From assembly GCA_937919435.1 (NCBI GenBank), contig CALFRR010000196.1, forward strand, positions 1-13,351: DNA of 13,351 bases, in the 5' to 3' direction. The notes under the pieces are model-generated. The model did no database searches. It was not told the DNA's origin and was given only the letters and a program-made list of their open reading frames with translations. Source of the stretch: an uncultured Alphaproteobacteria bacterium. GTDB lineage: Bacteria; Pseudomonadota; Alphaproteobacteria; Rhizobiales; Ancalomicrobiaceae. Each line of letters starts with the position of its first letter. The stretch's first letter is position 1. Both the position numbers and the translations under genes were made by a program. Of the stretch, positions 7,130-13,351 are shown in pieces.

Positions 7130-7519
7130 ATGCGGAGATCGGCTCGAGGAGGTTGGCTGTGCGCCCTCCGGCGCCTGTCCTTCCTCGCGCCGGTGTTCAT
7201 GGCGGCGATCCTGGTCGTCGCCTTCTGCCGCTCGGAGGCTCTGGCCCGGGCGATCGCCGACGAAGACGTCTGCTCGGCGATGAGCTTCGCTTCGGTGCCG
7301 GTGCCGGCCGACGAAGACGATCCGACGGATCTCTCCAGCCATCGACACGCCTGCTGCGATCTCGGCCTCTGCCTCGACGGCAGCATCCTCGGCGCGACCG
7401 CGCCGACCCTCGGCGTTCTGCCCAGGAAGCACCCCCGCATCGCGACGACCCGGCCGGCCCGGCCGATCGTGCGTCGCCGCCGCGCCGGCTTCCGGCCGCG
7501 CGACCCACCCAGCCGCTGA
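7130..7519 (+). CDS. Small secreted or membrane-anchored Cys/His-rich protein (129 aa), function unknown
   Basis: A 129-residue protein with an N-terminal hydrophobic segment (about 14-36) ending in SEALARA, readable as a Sec signal peptide or anchor. The mature part has a Cys at 48, then a compact H71-x-H73-x-C75-C76-x4-C81 cluster (HRHACCDLGLC), and a basic Arg/Pro-rich tail. The cluster is reminiscent of small alphaproteobacterial DUF2946-like exported proteins often seen near copper genes, but I cannot confirm the family. GGAG (7120-7123) is 6 bases before the ATG. It has its own FNR-like box and sits directly upstream of the copper enzyme gene nosZ, so a role in periplasmic copper handling for NosZ is a reasonable guess only. 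It could also be a regulatory or spurious ORF; the clean RBS and signal-like N-terminus argue for a gene. Confidence 0.62.
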   Translation: MRRSARGGWLCALRRLSFLAPVFMAAILVVAFCRSEALARAIADEDVCSAMSFASVPVPADEDDPTDLSSHRHACCDLGLCLDGSILGATAPTLGVLPRKHPRIATTRPARPIVRRRRAGFRPRDPPSR

Positions 7520-7836
7520 ACCCCACGCCCCTCGGCGACGGTCGGTGACCGTCGGAGACGGCGAGAGGTCGCGCGAGGCCGGTTCCCTCGGGACGATCCA
7601 TCCAGTCTCCGACGTCTCCCTCCGATCCGGCTCCGCCGATCGGCCCGCCCGAATCGCGCCTCCGCCTCCTGCCGGCGGGTGCGACGGGCGGCGGTCGGCG
7701 ACCCGGTCGCCCGAGGGGTGGAAGGGGGAAATCGGCTCGGGAACGGTGATTTCGACGGGGGTGTCGCGCGCTCTTCGGGCCGCGGCGCCCAAAGATCGAT
7801 CCGTCTGCGACATTTTCAATCGCATCTCACGCGGAC
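7520..7836 (+). other. Non-coding stretch between the small gene and the nosZ promoter
   Basis: Holds an 8-bp hairpin with a GGT loop at 7536-7554 (CGACGGTC/GACCGTCG), 16 bases after the small gene's stop, without a T tract; it may be a weak terminator or mRNA 3' end. No further gene with a credible ribosome-binding site and protein pattern was found. Confidence 0.4.
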
Positions 7837-7877
7837 TTGATGACCGTCAAGGAACGGTGGCGGCGCCATGCCATCTT
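7837..7877 (+). promoter_or_regulatory. nosZ promoter with FNR/NNR-type box
   Basis: TTGAT-GACC-GTCAA at 7837-7850 is a near-perfect FNR-type palindrome. CATCTT at 7872-7877 is a weak -10 candidate, giving a predicted start near 7885 with the box centred at -41.5. This is the usual control mode for nosZ promoters under NNR/DNR/FNR-type regulators. Confidence 0.7.
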
Positions 7878-7884
7878 CGCCACA

Positions 7885-8150
7885 CGAGGGATCCTCCGAA
7901 GAGGACAGACGACGGAGTGCTGCCCCTCGGCGCCTTTCCTCCTTCCGGCGCACCGGTGGGAGAGACGGGTGAGAGCGAGGAGAGAAACACCGAATTTCGC
8001 GATCGAGACGCGAAAGTGATCGTCGGCGACCCGGGGTCGGCCGCGGAGGGTGACGTCGTGCCGTCGAACCGGGGCGACAGGACGTCCAGCGGGCGAAGCC
8101 GGACCATCGAGGGTCCGGAGACAATCTCGAGACAAAGCAGGAGCCCGATC
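7885..8150 (+). other. Long structured 5' leader of nosZ (predicted)
   Basis: If transcription starts near 7885 the nosZ leader is about 266 nt. It contains inverted repeats TTTCGCG/CGCGAAA (7995-8001/8009-8015) and CCGGACC/GGTCCGG (8099-8105/8112-8118). The nosZ ribosome-binding site AGGAG is at 8139-8143. No convincing small ORF or named riboswitch was recognised. Confidence 0.4.
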
Positions 8151-10442
8151 ATGAGATCGATTCTGAGAACGACCGTCGCGCTCGCGACGCTCGTCGGCAT
8201 GGGGGCGGTCTCCGCCTTCGCCGCCGAGAACCTCGACGACGTGATGAAGCGCCGCGGCCTCAGCCAGAAGGATCTGCTCGCCGCCGCCAAGACCTACACT
8301 CCGACCGGGGGACGCGACGAATTCCTCGTGTTCTCGTCGGGTGGTCAGTCCGGCCAGATCATCGTCTACGGCGTGCCGTCGATGCGCATTCTGAAGTACA
8401 TCGCGGTGTTCACCCCCGAACCCTGGCAGGGCTTCGGCTACGACGACGAATCGAAGAAGATCCTCGACCAGGGCAAGATCGACGGCCGTCAGCCGAACTG
8501 GGGCGACACCCACCATCCGGCGATCTCGGAGACCAACGGCAAGCCGGACGGCGAGTACCTGTTCATCAACGACAAGGCCAACCCGCGCATCGGCGTGATC
8601 TCGCTGCACGATTTCGAGACCCAGCAGATCGTCGTCAACCCGATCCTGCAGTCCGAGCACGGCGGCACCTTCGTCACCCCGAACAGCGAATACGTGCTCG
8701 AAGCCGCCCAGTATCCGGGCGTGCTCGGCCGCGGCTACGCGCCGCTCTCCGAATTCAAGGAGAAGTTCCGCGGTGCGATGACCTATTGGAAGTTCGACCG
8801 CGCCAAGGGCCGGATCGACGAAGCGAAGTCGTTCTCGATCGAGCTGCCGCCCTACACCCAGGACCTGTCGGACGCCGGCAAGGGCCCCTCGGAGGGCTGG
8901 TCGTTCACCAACTCGTTCTGCGCCGAGACCTACGTCGGCGGCATCGAATCCGGCAAGCCGCCGTTCGAAGCCGGCTGCTCGGCCAACGACGCCGACTACC
9001 TGCACGTCATCAACTGGAAGAAGGCCGCCGAACTGGTCGCCGCCGGCAAGGCCGGCAAGATCAACGGCCACGACGTCCTGTCGATGAAGACCGCGGTCGA
9101 CGAAGGGATCCTGTTCCTGATCGCCGAGCCGAAGTCGCCGCACGGCGCCGACGTCACCCCGGACGGCAAGTACATCATCGTCGGTGGCAAGCTCGACACC
9201 AACGTCACCGTCTACTCGTGGGAGAAGATCAAGGCGGCGATCGACGCCAAGCAGTTCGCCTCGAAGGACGCCTACGGGATCCCCGTCCTCGACATGAAGC
9301 AGGTGGTGCACAAGCAGGTCCAGCTCGGCCTCGGCCCGCTGCACACGCAGTTCGATTCGAAGCCCTGCGTCGCCTACACCTCGCTCTACGTCGACAGCCA
9401 GGTCGCCAAGTACGACTATTGCGAAGGCAAGGTGCTCGACAAGATCTCGGTCCACTACAACATCGGCCATCTGATGGCGATGGAGGGCGAGAGCACTGCG
9501 CCGGCCGGCAAGTATCTGATCGCGCTGAACAAGCTCGCCATCGACCGGTTCAACCCGGTCGGACCGCTGCACCCGCAGAACCATCAGCTGATCGACATCA
9601 GCGGCGACAAGATGGAACTGGTCTACGACATGCCGATCCCGCTCGGCGAACCGCACTATGCGGCGTCGATCGCGGCGGAGAAGCTGAAGCCGCTGGTCCG
9701 CTACAAGTACGGCACCGACAGCCGCACCGGTAAGGACAGCCCGTTCGCGGTGCGTCCGGGTTCCGAGAAGATCGTCCGCGAACCGGGCAAGACCACCGTC
9801 TTCGCCACGGCGATCCGCTCGCACTTCACGCCGGAAATCGTCGAAGTGAACGAAGGCGACGAAGTCACCTTCCACATCACCAACGCCGAGCGCGCCGAGG
9901 ACGAGACCCACGGCTTCGCGGTGTCGACCTACATCGGCAACCTCAGCCTCGAGCCGGGCAAGACCGCCTCGGTGACCTTCAAGGCCGATCGGGCCGGCGC
10001 CTTCTCGTATTACTGCACCGAGTTCTGCTCGGCGCTGCATCTCGAGATGGAAGGCTACCTGATGGTCAAGCCGAAGGGCGCGGCGGATGCGGCCCCCGAC
10101 AAGGCCAAGGACGCGGTCGCCTATTCGAAGGCCGACTTCGACAAGCAGTACAAGACCAACCTCGACACCCAGGTGGTGATCGACACCGTGGTCAAGTACA
10201 TCATGTCGACCAACTACAAGGAATTCCCGACCGTCGTCGCCCTCGTCGAGGACGCGGTGGACCAGTTGAACTTCGCCAAGGACGCCAAGTCGAAGACCGA
10301 CGACGCGGCCAAGAAGGAAGACTGGCAGCAGGGCACCCTCTGGGCCAACCAGTGGTGGCAGTACCAGGTCAAGGCGGCGGACATCGGTCTGCGCGTCAAG
10401 ACCTATCTGGAAGAGCACGGCGCCAAGGTGGTCGCCAAGTGA
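8151..10442 (+). CDS. nosZ: Nitrous oxide reductase, Sec-dependent clade II NosZ
   Basis: A 763-residue periplasmic copper enzyme that reduces N2O to N2, the last step of denitrification. Residues 1-24 form a signal peptide (RSILRTTVALATLVG to SAFA) without a twin-arginine motif, the hallmark of clade II (atypical) NosZ. The beta-propeller holds the seven CuZ histidines: H121/H122 (GDTHHPAIS), H170 (SEHGG), H331 (SPHGADV), H398 (GPLHT), H440 (NIGHLMAMEGES) and H502 (GEPHYA). The cupredoxin domain (~545-640) has all CuA ligands: H587 (ETHGF), C622, C626, H630 and M633 in CTEFCSALHLEM. About 120 further residues follow CuA, mostly predicted helix with WANQWWQYQV near the end and no haem motif; this tail is not part of the classic fold. 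AGGAG at 8139-8143 is 7 bases before the ATG. Two dihaem cytochromes and nosB follow in the same direction. An FNR-like box precedes the gene. Confidence 0.97.
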   Translation: MRSILRTTVALATLVGMGAVSAFAAENLDDVMKRRGLSQKDLLAAAKTYTPTGGRDEFLVFSSGGQSGQIIVYGVPSMRILKYIAVFTPEPWQGFGYDDESKKILDQGKIDGRQPNWGDTHHPAISETNGKPDGEYLFINDKANPRIGVISLHDFETQQIVVNPILQSEHGGTFVTPNSEYVLEAAQYPGVLGRGYAPLSEFKEKFRGAMTYWKFDRAKGRIDEAKSFSIELPPYTQDLSDAGKGPSEGWSFTNSFCAETYVGGIESGKPPFEAGCSANDADYLHVINWKKAAELVAAGKAGKINGHDVLSMKTAVDEGILFLIAEPKSPHGADVTPDGKYIIVGGKLDTNVTVYSWEKIKAAIDAKQFASKDAYGIPVLDMKQVVHKQVQLGLGPLHTQFDSKPCVAYTSLYVDSQVAKYDYCEGKVLDKISVHYNIGHLMAMEGESTAPAGKYLIALNKLAIDRFNPVGPLHPQNHQLIDISGDKMELVYDMPIPLGEPHYAASIAAEKLKPLVRYKYGTDSRTGKDSPFAVRPGSEKIVREPGKTTVFATAIRSHFTPEIVEVNEGDEVTFHITNAERAEDETHGFAVSTYIGNLSLEPGKTASVTFKADRAGAFSYYCTEFCSALHLEMEGYLMVKPKGAADAAPDKAKDAVAYSKADFDKQYKTNLDTQVVIDTVVKYIMSTNYKEFPTVVALVEDAVDQLNFAKDAKSKTDDAAKKEDWQQGTLWANQWWQYQVKAADIGLRVKTYLEEHGAKVVAK

Positions 10443-10448
10443 AGCCCC

Positions 10449-10510
10449 GTTCTCCCCGCCCCGCCGGCGGGGAGAACCCTCCGGGAGGAGGGCCCCGCCG
10501 CCCTCCTCCC
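10449..10510 (+). terminator. Tandem GC-rich hairpins after nosZ (attenuating or stabilising)
   Basis: Two perfect stems follow the nosZ stop by 6 bases: 12 bp at 10449-10460/10466-10477 (GTTCTCCCCGCC arm, loop CCGCC) and 11 bp at 10483-10493/10500-10510 (GGGAGGAGGGC arm, loop CCCGCC). No T run follows. They may protect the nosZ mRNA 3' end or reduce read-through, lowering cytochrome expression relative to NosZ. The remaining ~150 bases up to the cytochrome gene show no gene. Confidence 0.55.
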
Positions 10511-10660
10511 GCCTCCTCGACCGACCGCCGCCCGGTGAGCGCGCCCTTCGCGCCGAAGGCGGTGACGAACGATCATCGTCCGCCGATCGGGCGACCGCGC
10601 TCCCGCGCGTCCGCCGCCGACGGGCCGTCTTCATCGCCGTCTCGACAGTTCGGAGCCGCC

Positions 10661-11353
10661 ATGATCCGCCTCACCCTCGGAGTGTCCGCCCTCCTCCTCG
10701 GCGTCGCCGTCGCCTCGGCGCAGACCGCACCGGCTCCCGCCGCGCCGGCCACGGCCGCTCCCGCCGCCGCACCGGCCGCCAATGCCGAGGGCAAGACGCT
10801 GTTCGCCGGCAAGACCTGCATCGCCTGTCACGGCCGCGGCGGCGCCCGCTCGATCCTGAACTATCCCGATCTCGCCGGTCAGGACGCCAAATACCTGTTC
10901 GCGCAGATGACCGACATCACCGAGGGCAAACGGGTCGCCGGTCCGGATCCGCGCGGCTATCCGCGCACCCAGGGGATGAAGGACATCATGCATCTGGTGA
11001 CCGCTCCGGAGCGTCAGGCGATCGCCGACTATCTCGCCAAGGAGCCGCCGGCGAAGATCCGTCCGCTCGATCCGCCGATCGACGACGCCCGCCGCGCCGC
11101 CGGCAAGGAAGCCTTCCTGAAGGGTGGATGTGTATCCTGCCACGGGCAGGAAGGCGCCAAGCCGCTCTCCTCCTATCCGTTCCTGGCGGGGCAGAAGCGC
11201 GACTATCTGGTTCTGCAGTTGACGGAAATCAGGGACGGAATCCGCCAGAACGGCAGAGTGGCGACGATGAGACCCTTCGCAAAGAAGCTCGACGACGCCA
11301 AGATCGCGCTGATCGCCGACTATCTCTCGCAGACCGAACGCGCGCCGAAGTGA
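10661..11353 (+). CDS. Periplasmic dihaem c-type cytochrome (c4-like)
   Basis: A 230-residue exported protein with a signal peptide (1-20, ending VASA) and an Ala/Pro-rich linker (21-42). Two cytochrome c domains follow, with haem-binding CIACH (53-57) and CVSCH (157-161). Each domain has the cytochrome c4-family pattern YPDLAGQ or YPFLAGQ after the haem site, then a distal Met (M106 or M110; M203 in RVATMRPFAK) and a helix ending IADYL. It probably passes electrons toward NosZ from the membrane. CGGAG at 10651-10655 is 5 bases before the ATG and the signal peptide begins at this Met; the frame is open further upstream but without a reason to start there. Dihaem cytochromes commonly accompany clade II nosZ. 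Whether it corresponds to a named NosC protein cannot be told from sequence alone. Confidence 0.92.
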   Translation: MIRLTLGVSALLLGVAVASAQTAPAPAAPATAAPAAAPAANAEGKTLFAGKTCIACHGRGGARSILNYPDLAGQDAKYLFAQMTDITEGKRVAGPDPRGYPRTQGMKDIMHLVTAPERQAIADYLAKEPPAKIRPLDPPIDDARRAAGKEAFLKGGCVSCHGQEGAKPLSSYPFLAGQKRDYLVLQLTEIRDGIRQNGRVATMRPFAKKLDDAKIALIADYLSQTERAPK

Positions 11354-11382
11354 CCGCGCCCTCGATGACCGGAGTGAGATCC

Positions 11383-12132
11383 ATGAAGAGCACCGTCTCC
11401 CTCGCCGTCGCCCTCGCCATCGCGGCGATGGCCGGCTCGGCCTACGCCGCCGGCGGACCGGCCGTCGACCAGAAAGCGTTCGAGGAGAACAAGACCAAGA
11501 AGGAATGGATGAGCCAGGGCGGTGAGCGCGAGGAAGCGCTGACCCTGAAGCCCAACGCCGCCAACGGCCGCGAGGTCTACGAGGTCTGCTCGGCCTGCCA
11601 CATGCCGGAAGGCTGGGGTCTCGCCGACGGCACCTTCCCGCAGCTCGCCGGCCAGCACCGTTCGGTGATCATCAAGCAGCTCGCCGACATCCGCGACGGT
11701 CACCGCGACAATCCGACGATGTACCCCTTCGCCCTGCCCTCCGAGATCGGCGGCACCCAGGCGATCGCCGACGTGTCGGAATACATCGCGGTGCTGAAGA
11801 TGAATCCCGACAACGGCGTCGGCAAGGGCGACGACCTCGAGCTCGGCGCCAAGCTCTACGCCGACAACTGCGTGCGCTGCCACGGCGCCACCGGCGAGGG
11901 CGATGCCGAGAAATACTATCCGCGGATCCAGGCGCAGCACTACGAGTATCTGCTGCGCCAGTATCGCTGGATCAAGGAAGGCAAGCGCCGCAACGCCAAC
12001 CCGGACATGGTCGAGCAGATCAAGAACTTCACCGATCGCGACACGATGGCGGTGCTCGACTACGTCTCGCGCCTGAAGCCCTCGGCCGATCTGATCGCGC
12101 CGAAGGGTTGGAAGAACCCGGACTTCCAGTGA
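11383..12132 (+). CDS. Second periplasmic dihaem c-type cytochrome
   Basis: A 249-residue exported cytochrome, 29 bases downstream of the first. The signal peptide is residues 1-22 (AMAGSAYA). Haem motifs are CSACH (69-73) and CVRCH (163-167); candidate axial Met residues are M113 (NPTMYPFA) and M209 (NPDMVEQI). The FPQLAGQH and YPRIQAQH stretches mark two cytochrome c4-like folds. It diverges from the first cytochrome, so the pair is not a recent duplication. GGAG (11371-11374) is 8 bases before the chosen ATG; an in-frame ATG at 11365 would add six residues (MTGVRS) before the signal peptide and is less likely. Expected to shuttle electrons in the periplasm to NosZ together with its neighbour. 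Confidence 0.91.
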   Translation: MKSTVSLAVALAIAAMAGSAYAAGGPAVDQKAFEENKTKKEWMSQGGEREEALTLKPNAANGREVYEVCSACHMPEGWGLADGTFPQLAGQHRSVIIKQLADIRDGHRDNPTMYPFALPSEIGGTQAIADVSEYIAVLKMNPDNGVGKGDDLELGAKLYADNCVRCHGATGEGDAEKYYPRIQAQHYEYLLRQYRWIKEGKRRNANPDMVEQIKNFTDRDTMAVLDYVSRLKPSADLIAPKGWKNPDFQ

Positions 12133-12139
12133 TCGCGGC

Positions 12140-12160
12140 GGCCGGCGTCGGACGCCGGCC
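12140..12160 (+). other. GC-rich hairpin after the second cytochrome gene
   Basis: GGCCGGCGTC and GACGCCGGCC face each other with a one-base centre (effective loop of three), 7 bases after the stop. No T tract; possible mRNA stabiliser or weak terminator. Confidence 0.5.
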
Positions 12161-12195
12161 CGTCCGGACCGCCCCGATGTCGGGTGTGACGATCC

Positions 12196-12228
12196 ACGAC
12201 GCGGAGTGATTCACCCGCTCCGCGTCGT
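12196..12228 (+). other. Hairpin in the nosB leader
   Basis: Perfect 11-bp stem ACGACGCGGAG/CTCCGCGTCGT with an 11-base loop, ending 7 bases before the nosB ribosome-binding site (AGGAGA at 12236-12241). It could modulate nosB expression within the operon. Confidence 0.5.
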
Positions 12229-12250
12229 TCGCATCAGGAGACGACACGAC

Positions 12251-13351
12251 ATGACCGCATCGACCGATCGGCCCGCCACTCCCGCCCCCGCCGCTCGGAC
12301 GGCGATCCTGTTCCGTGTTCTGGCGCTGGTCGCGCTGATGGCGCTCGGCGCGTCCTTCACCCAGCCGGCCTGGTGGGTGTCGCTCAAGGCGCCGAACTAT
12401 CCGGCCCAGACCTTCCCCGACGGCGTGAAGATCCTCTTCCACGTCGACCGTGTCGGCAACGGCTGCACGATGCGCGACACCAAGGAAGTGCTGGAGAAGG
12501 AAGCGCTCGACTGTGTCCACGAGATGGACACGATCAACCACTTCGTCGGCATGTATCCGATCGCCTCGGGCGGGCCGGTCGAAAAACTGTTGTCGCCGTT
12601 CCTGTTCTCGCTGATCGGGGTGCTGATCGTCGGCTTCGCGCTGCCCGGCGTGAGGCTCCGGACGATCGGCATGTCCGCCGGGTTCCTGGCGATCGCGGTG
12701 TGGATGACCGCGGCGCTCTACGCGCCGGGCGGCGTCCAGTATCTCGGCAAGGCCTGGGTGGCGGGGCTGGTCGACAGCCTCGGCCGGTCGGAGGACGAGG
12801 GCAAGGACGAGCAGTTGCATCCGGTGGTGCGAATGCTGAAGGAGTCGCTGGCCAAGAGCGGCATCGGCACGGACACCCTGCCGAAGACCACCGAAGGTGC
12901 CACCAAGGCCGAGCTGGTCGGGGTACTGAAGAGCGTCCACGACCTCAAGGCGCCGGTCGAGCTCGGCAAGGAGCCGCCGGTGTGGACCGGCCGCGGCATC
13001 GACGTGATGGCCTGGCACTACGAGGAGAGCCTCGGACGCTGGTTCAACGAGCCGGAGAAGAACGGACGGCTGGTGGCGATCATGCGGACCGCGACCCACG
13101 TCGTCTACGGCGCCATCCTGGTCGCCATGGGGCTCTTCCTGTGGATCGCCCGGCGGCCGCGGTCGGTGCTGTTCGTGGCGCTCGGTGCGGTGCCGGCGAT
13201 CCTGCCGATCGGCTTCGTGATCGAATATTCCGCCTGGCTCTGGTGGTACGGCCACAGCCTCAACGCGATGGGCGCCTTCACCCTGAAGCCGTTCATGCCG
13301 ACCGTGTTCGGCGACGGCAAGGTGGCGCAGTTCTCGACGCACTCCTATCCG
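12251..13351 (+). CDS. nosB: NosB-like integral membrane protein of the clade II nos cluster (3' end outside window)
   Basis: The first 367 residues; the frame is open at the window end. AGGAGA at 12236-12241 is 9 bases upstream of the ATG. It has an N-terminal membrane segment (~17-36), then a periplasmic-looking loop with APNYPAQTFPDGVKI, a Cys72/Cys88 pair and INHFVGMYPIASGGPVEK. Hydrophobic segments follow at ~111-130 and ~139-157. A hydrophilic loop (~165-275) precedes segments near 280-300 and 305-325, ending with WLWWYGHSL. The NHFVGMYPI block is the signature I associate with NosB, a membrane protein found next to Sec-dependent nosZ in clade II clusters and thought to help electron delivery or maturation; its biochemical role is not settled. 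Position downstream of nosZ and cytochromes supports the call. Confidence 0.85.
   Translation, partial: MTASTDRPATPAPAARTAILFRVLALVALMALGASFTQPAWWVSLKAPNYPAQTFPDGVKILFHVDRVGNGCTMRDTKEVLEKEALDCVHEMDTINHFVGMYPIASGGPVEKLLSPFLFSLIGVLIVGFALPGVRLRTIGMSAGFLAIAVWMTAALYAPGGVQYLGKAWVAGLVDSLGRSEDEGKDEQLHPVVRMLKESLAKSGIGTDTLPKTTEGATKAELVGVLKSVHDLKAPVELGKEPPVWTGRGIDVMAWHYEESLGRWFNEPEKNGRLVAIMRTATHVVYGAILVAMGLFLWIARRPRSVLFVALGAVPAILPIGFVIEYSAWLWWYGHSLNAMGAFTLKPFMPTVFGDGKVAQFSTHSYP

Noticed and set aside
7827..10634. 935-codon open frame on the minus strand opposite nosZ
   Set aside because: It mirrors the codon structure of nosZ, is rich in Val/Arg/Asp typical of antisense high-GC frames, and shows no domain pattern. 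nosZ itself has all catalytic motifs.
12029..13342. 437-codon minus-strand frame over the nosB region
   Set aside because: Composition is that of an antisense shadow; the plus strand encodes a NosB-like membrane protein with an RBS and operon context.
1..13351. Mobile element, CRISPR array, tRNA or phage genes
   Set aside because: No transposase-like protein, spaced direct repeats, cloverleaf or integrase signature was found on either strand.

Overview
The window reads as chromosome of a high-GC alphaproteobacterium, probably Hyphomicrobiales. This is an inference from codon use, the class II (B12-dependent) ribonucleotide reductase and the regulator types; no rRNA gene or other decisive marker is present. 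Real genes end or start at plausible ribosome-binding sites, and their opposite strands carry long meaningless open frames because of the base composition. No insertion sequence, tRNA, rRNA or CRISPR array was seen.

Left part (1-3411). The 3' end of nrdJ is followed by two hairpins, one a bidirectional terminator. A small 62-residue conserved-looking protein gene comes next with its own strong terminator. Then, on the minus strand, there is a decayed SAM-dependent methyltransferase remnant broken by stops and frameshifts, and an intact MltB-type lytic transglycosylase with a peptidoglycan-binding tail.

Middle part (3412-6818, minus strand). Two overlapping genes form an operon. The first encodes a 915-residue membrane sensor built as hemerythrin-like, TM, NIT (nitrate/nitrite-sensing type), TM, HAMP, PAS and kinase-like modules. 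The second encodes a Crp/Fnr-family regulator with an FNR-type recognition helix (ETISR). The sensor's kinase part has lost the phospho-acceptor histidine and its nucleotide-binding boxes, and the hemerythrin part has lost two iron-ligand histidines. It is probably a pseudokinase that works with the Crp/Fnr protein rather than with a response regulator.

Right part (6819-13351, plus strand). This is the start of a nitrous oxide reduction (nos) cluster of the atypical, Sec-dependent clade II kind: a small secreted Cys/His-rich protein, nosZ with a complete set of CuZ and CuA ligands, two periplasmic dihaem c-type cytochromes, and nosB cut by the window end. Electrons presumably pass from the quinol pool through the cytochromes and membrane proteins to NosZ (N2O + 2H+ + 2e- to N2 + H2O).

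Linking the two halves, three FNR/NNR-type palindromes (TTGAC/T-N4-GTCAA) lie before the sensor operon, the small Cys/His-rich gene and nosZ. Each has a -10-like hexamer placed to give the classic -41.5 activator position. The locus therefore looks like a self-contained nitrogen-oxide-sensing and N2O-respiration circuit in which the encoded Crp/Fnr protein may control its own operon and nos. The most unusual points are the degenerate hemerythrin-NIT-pseudokinase sensor coupled to a Crp/Fnr gene, the extra C-terminal helical region on NosZ, and the Cys/His-rich small protein under its own FNR-like box.
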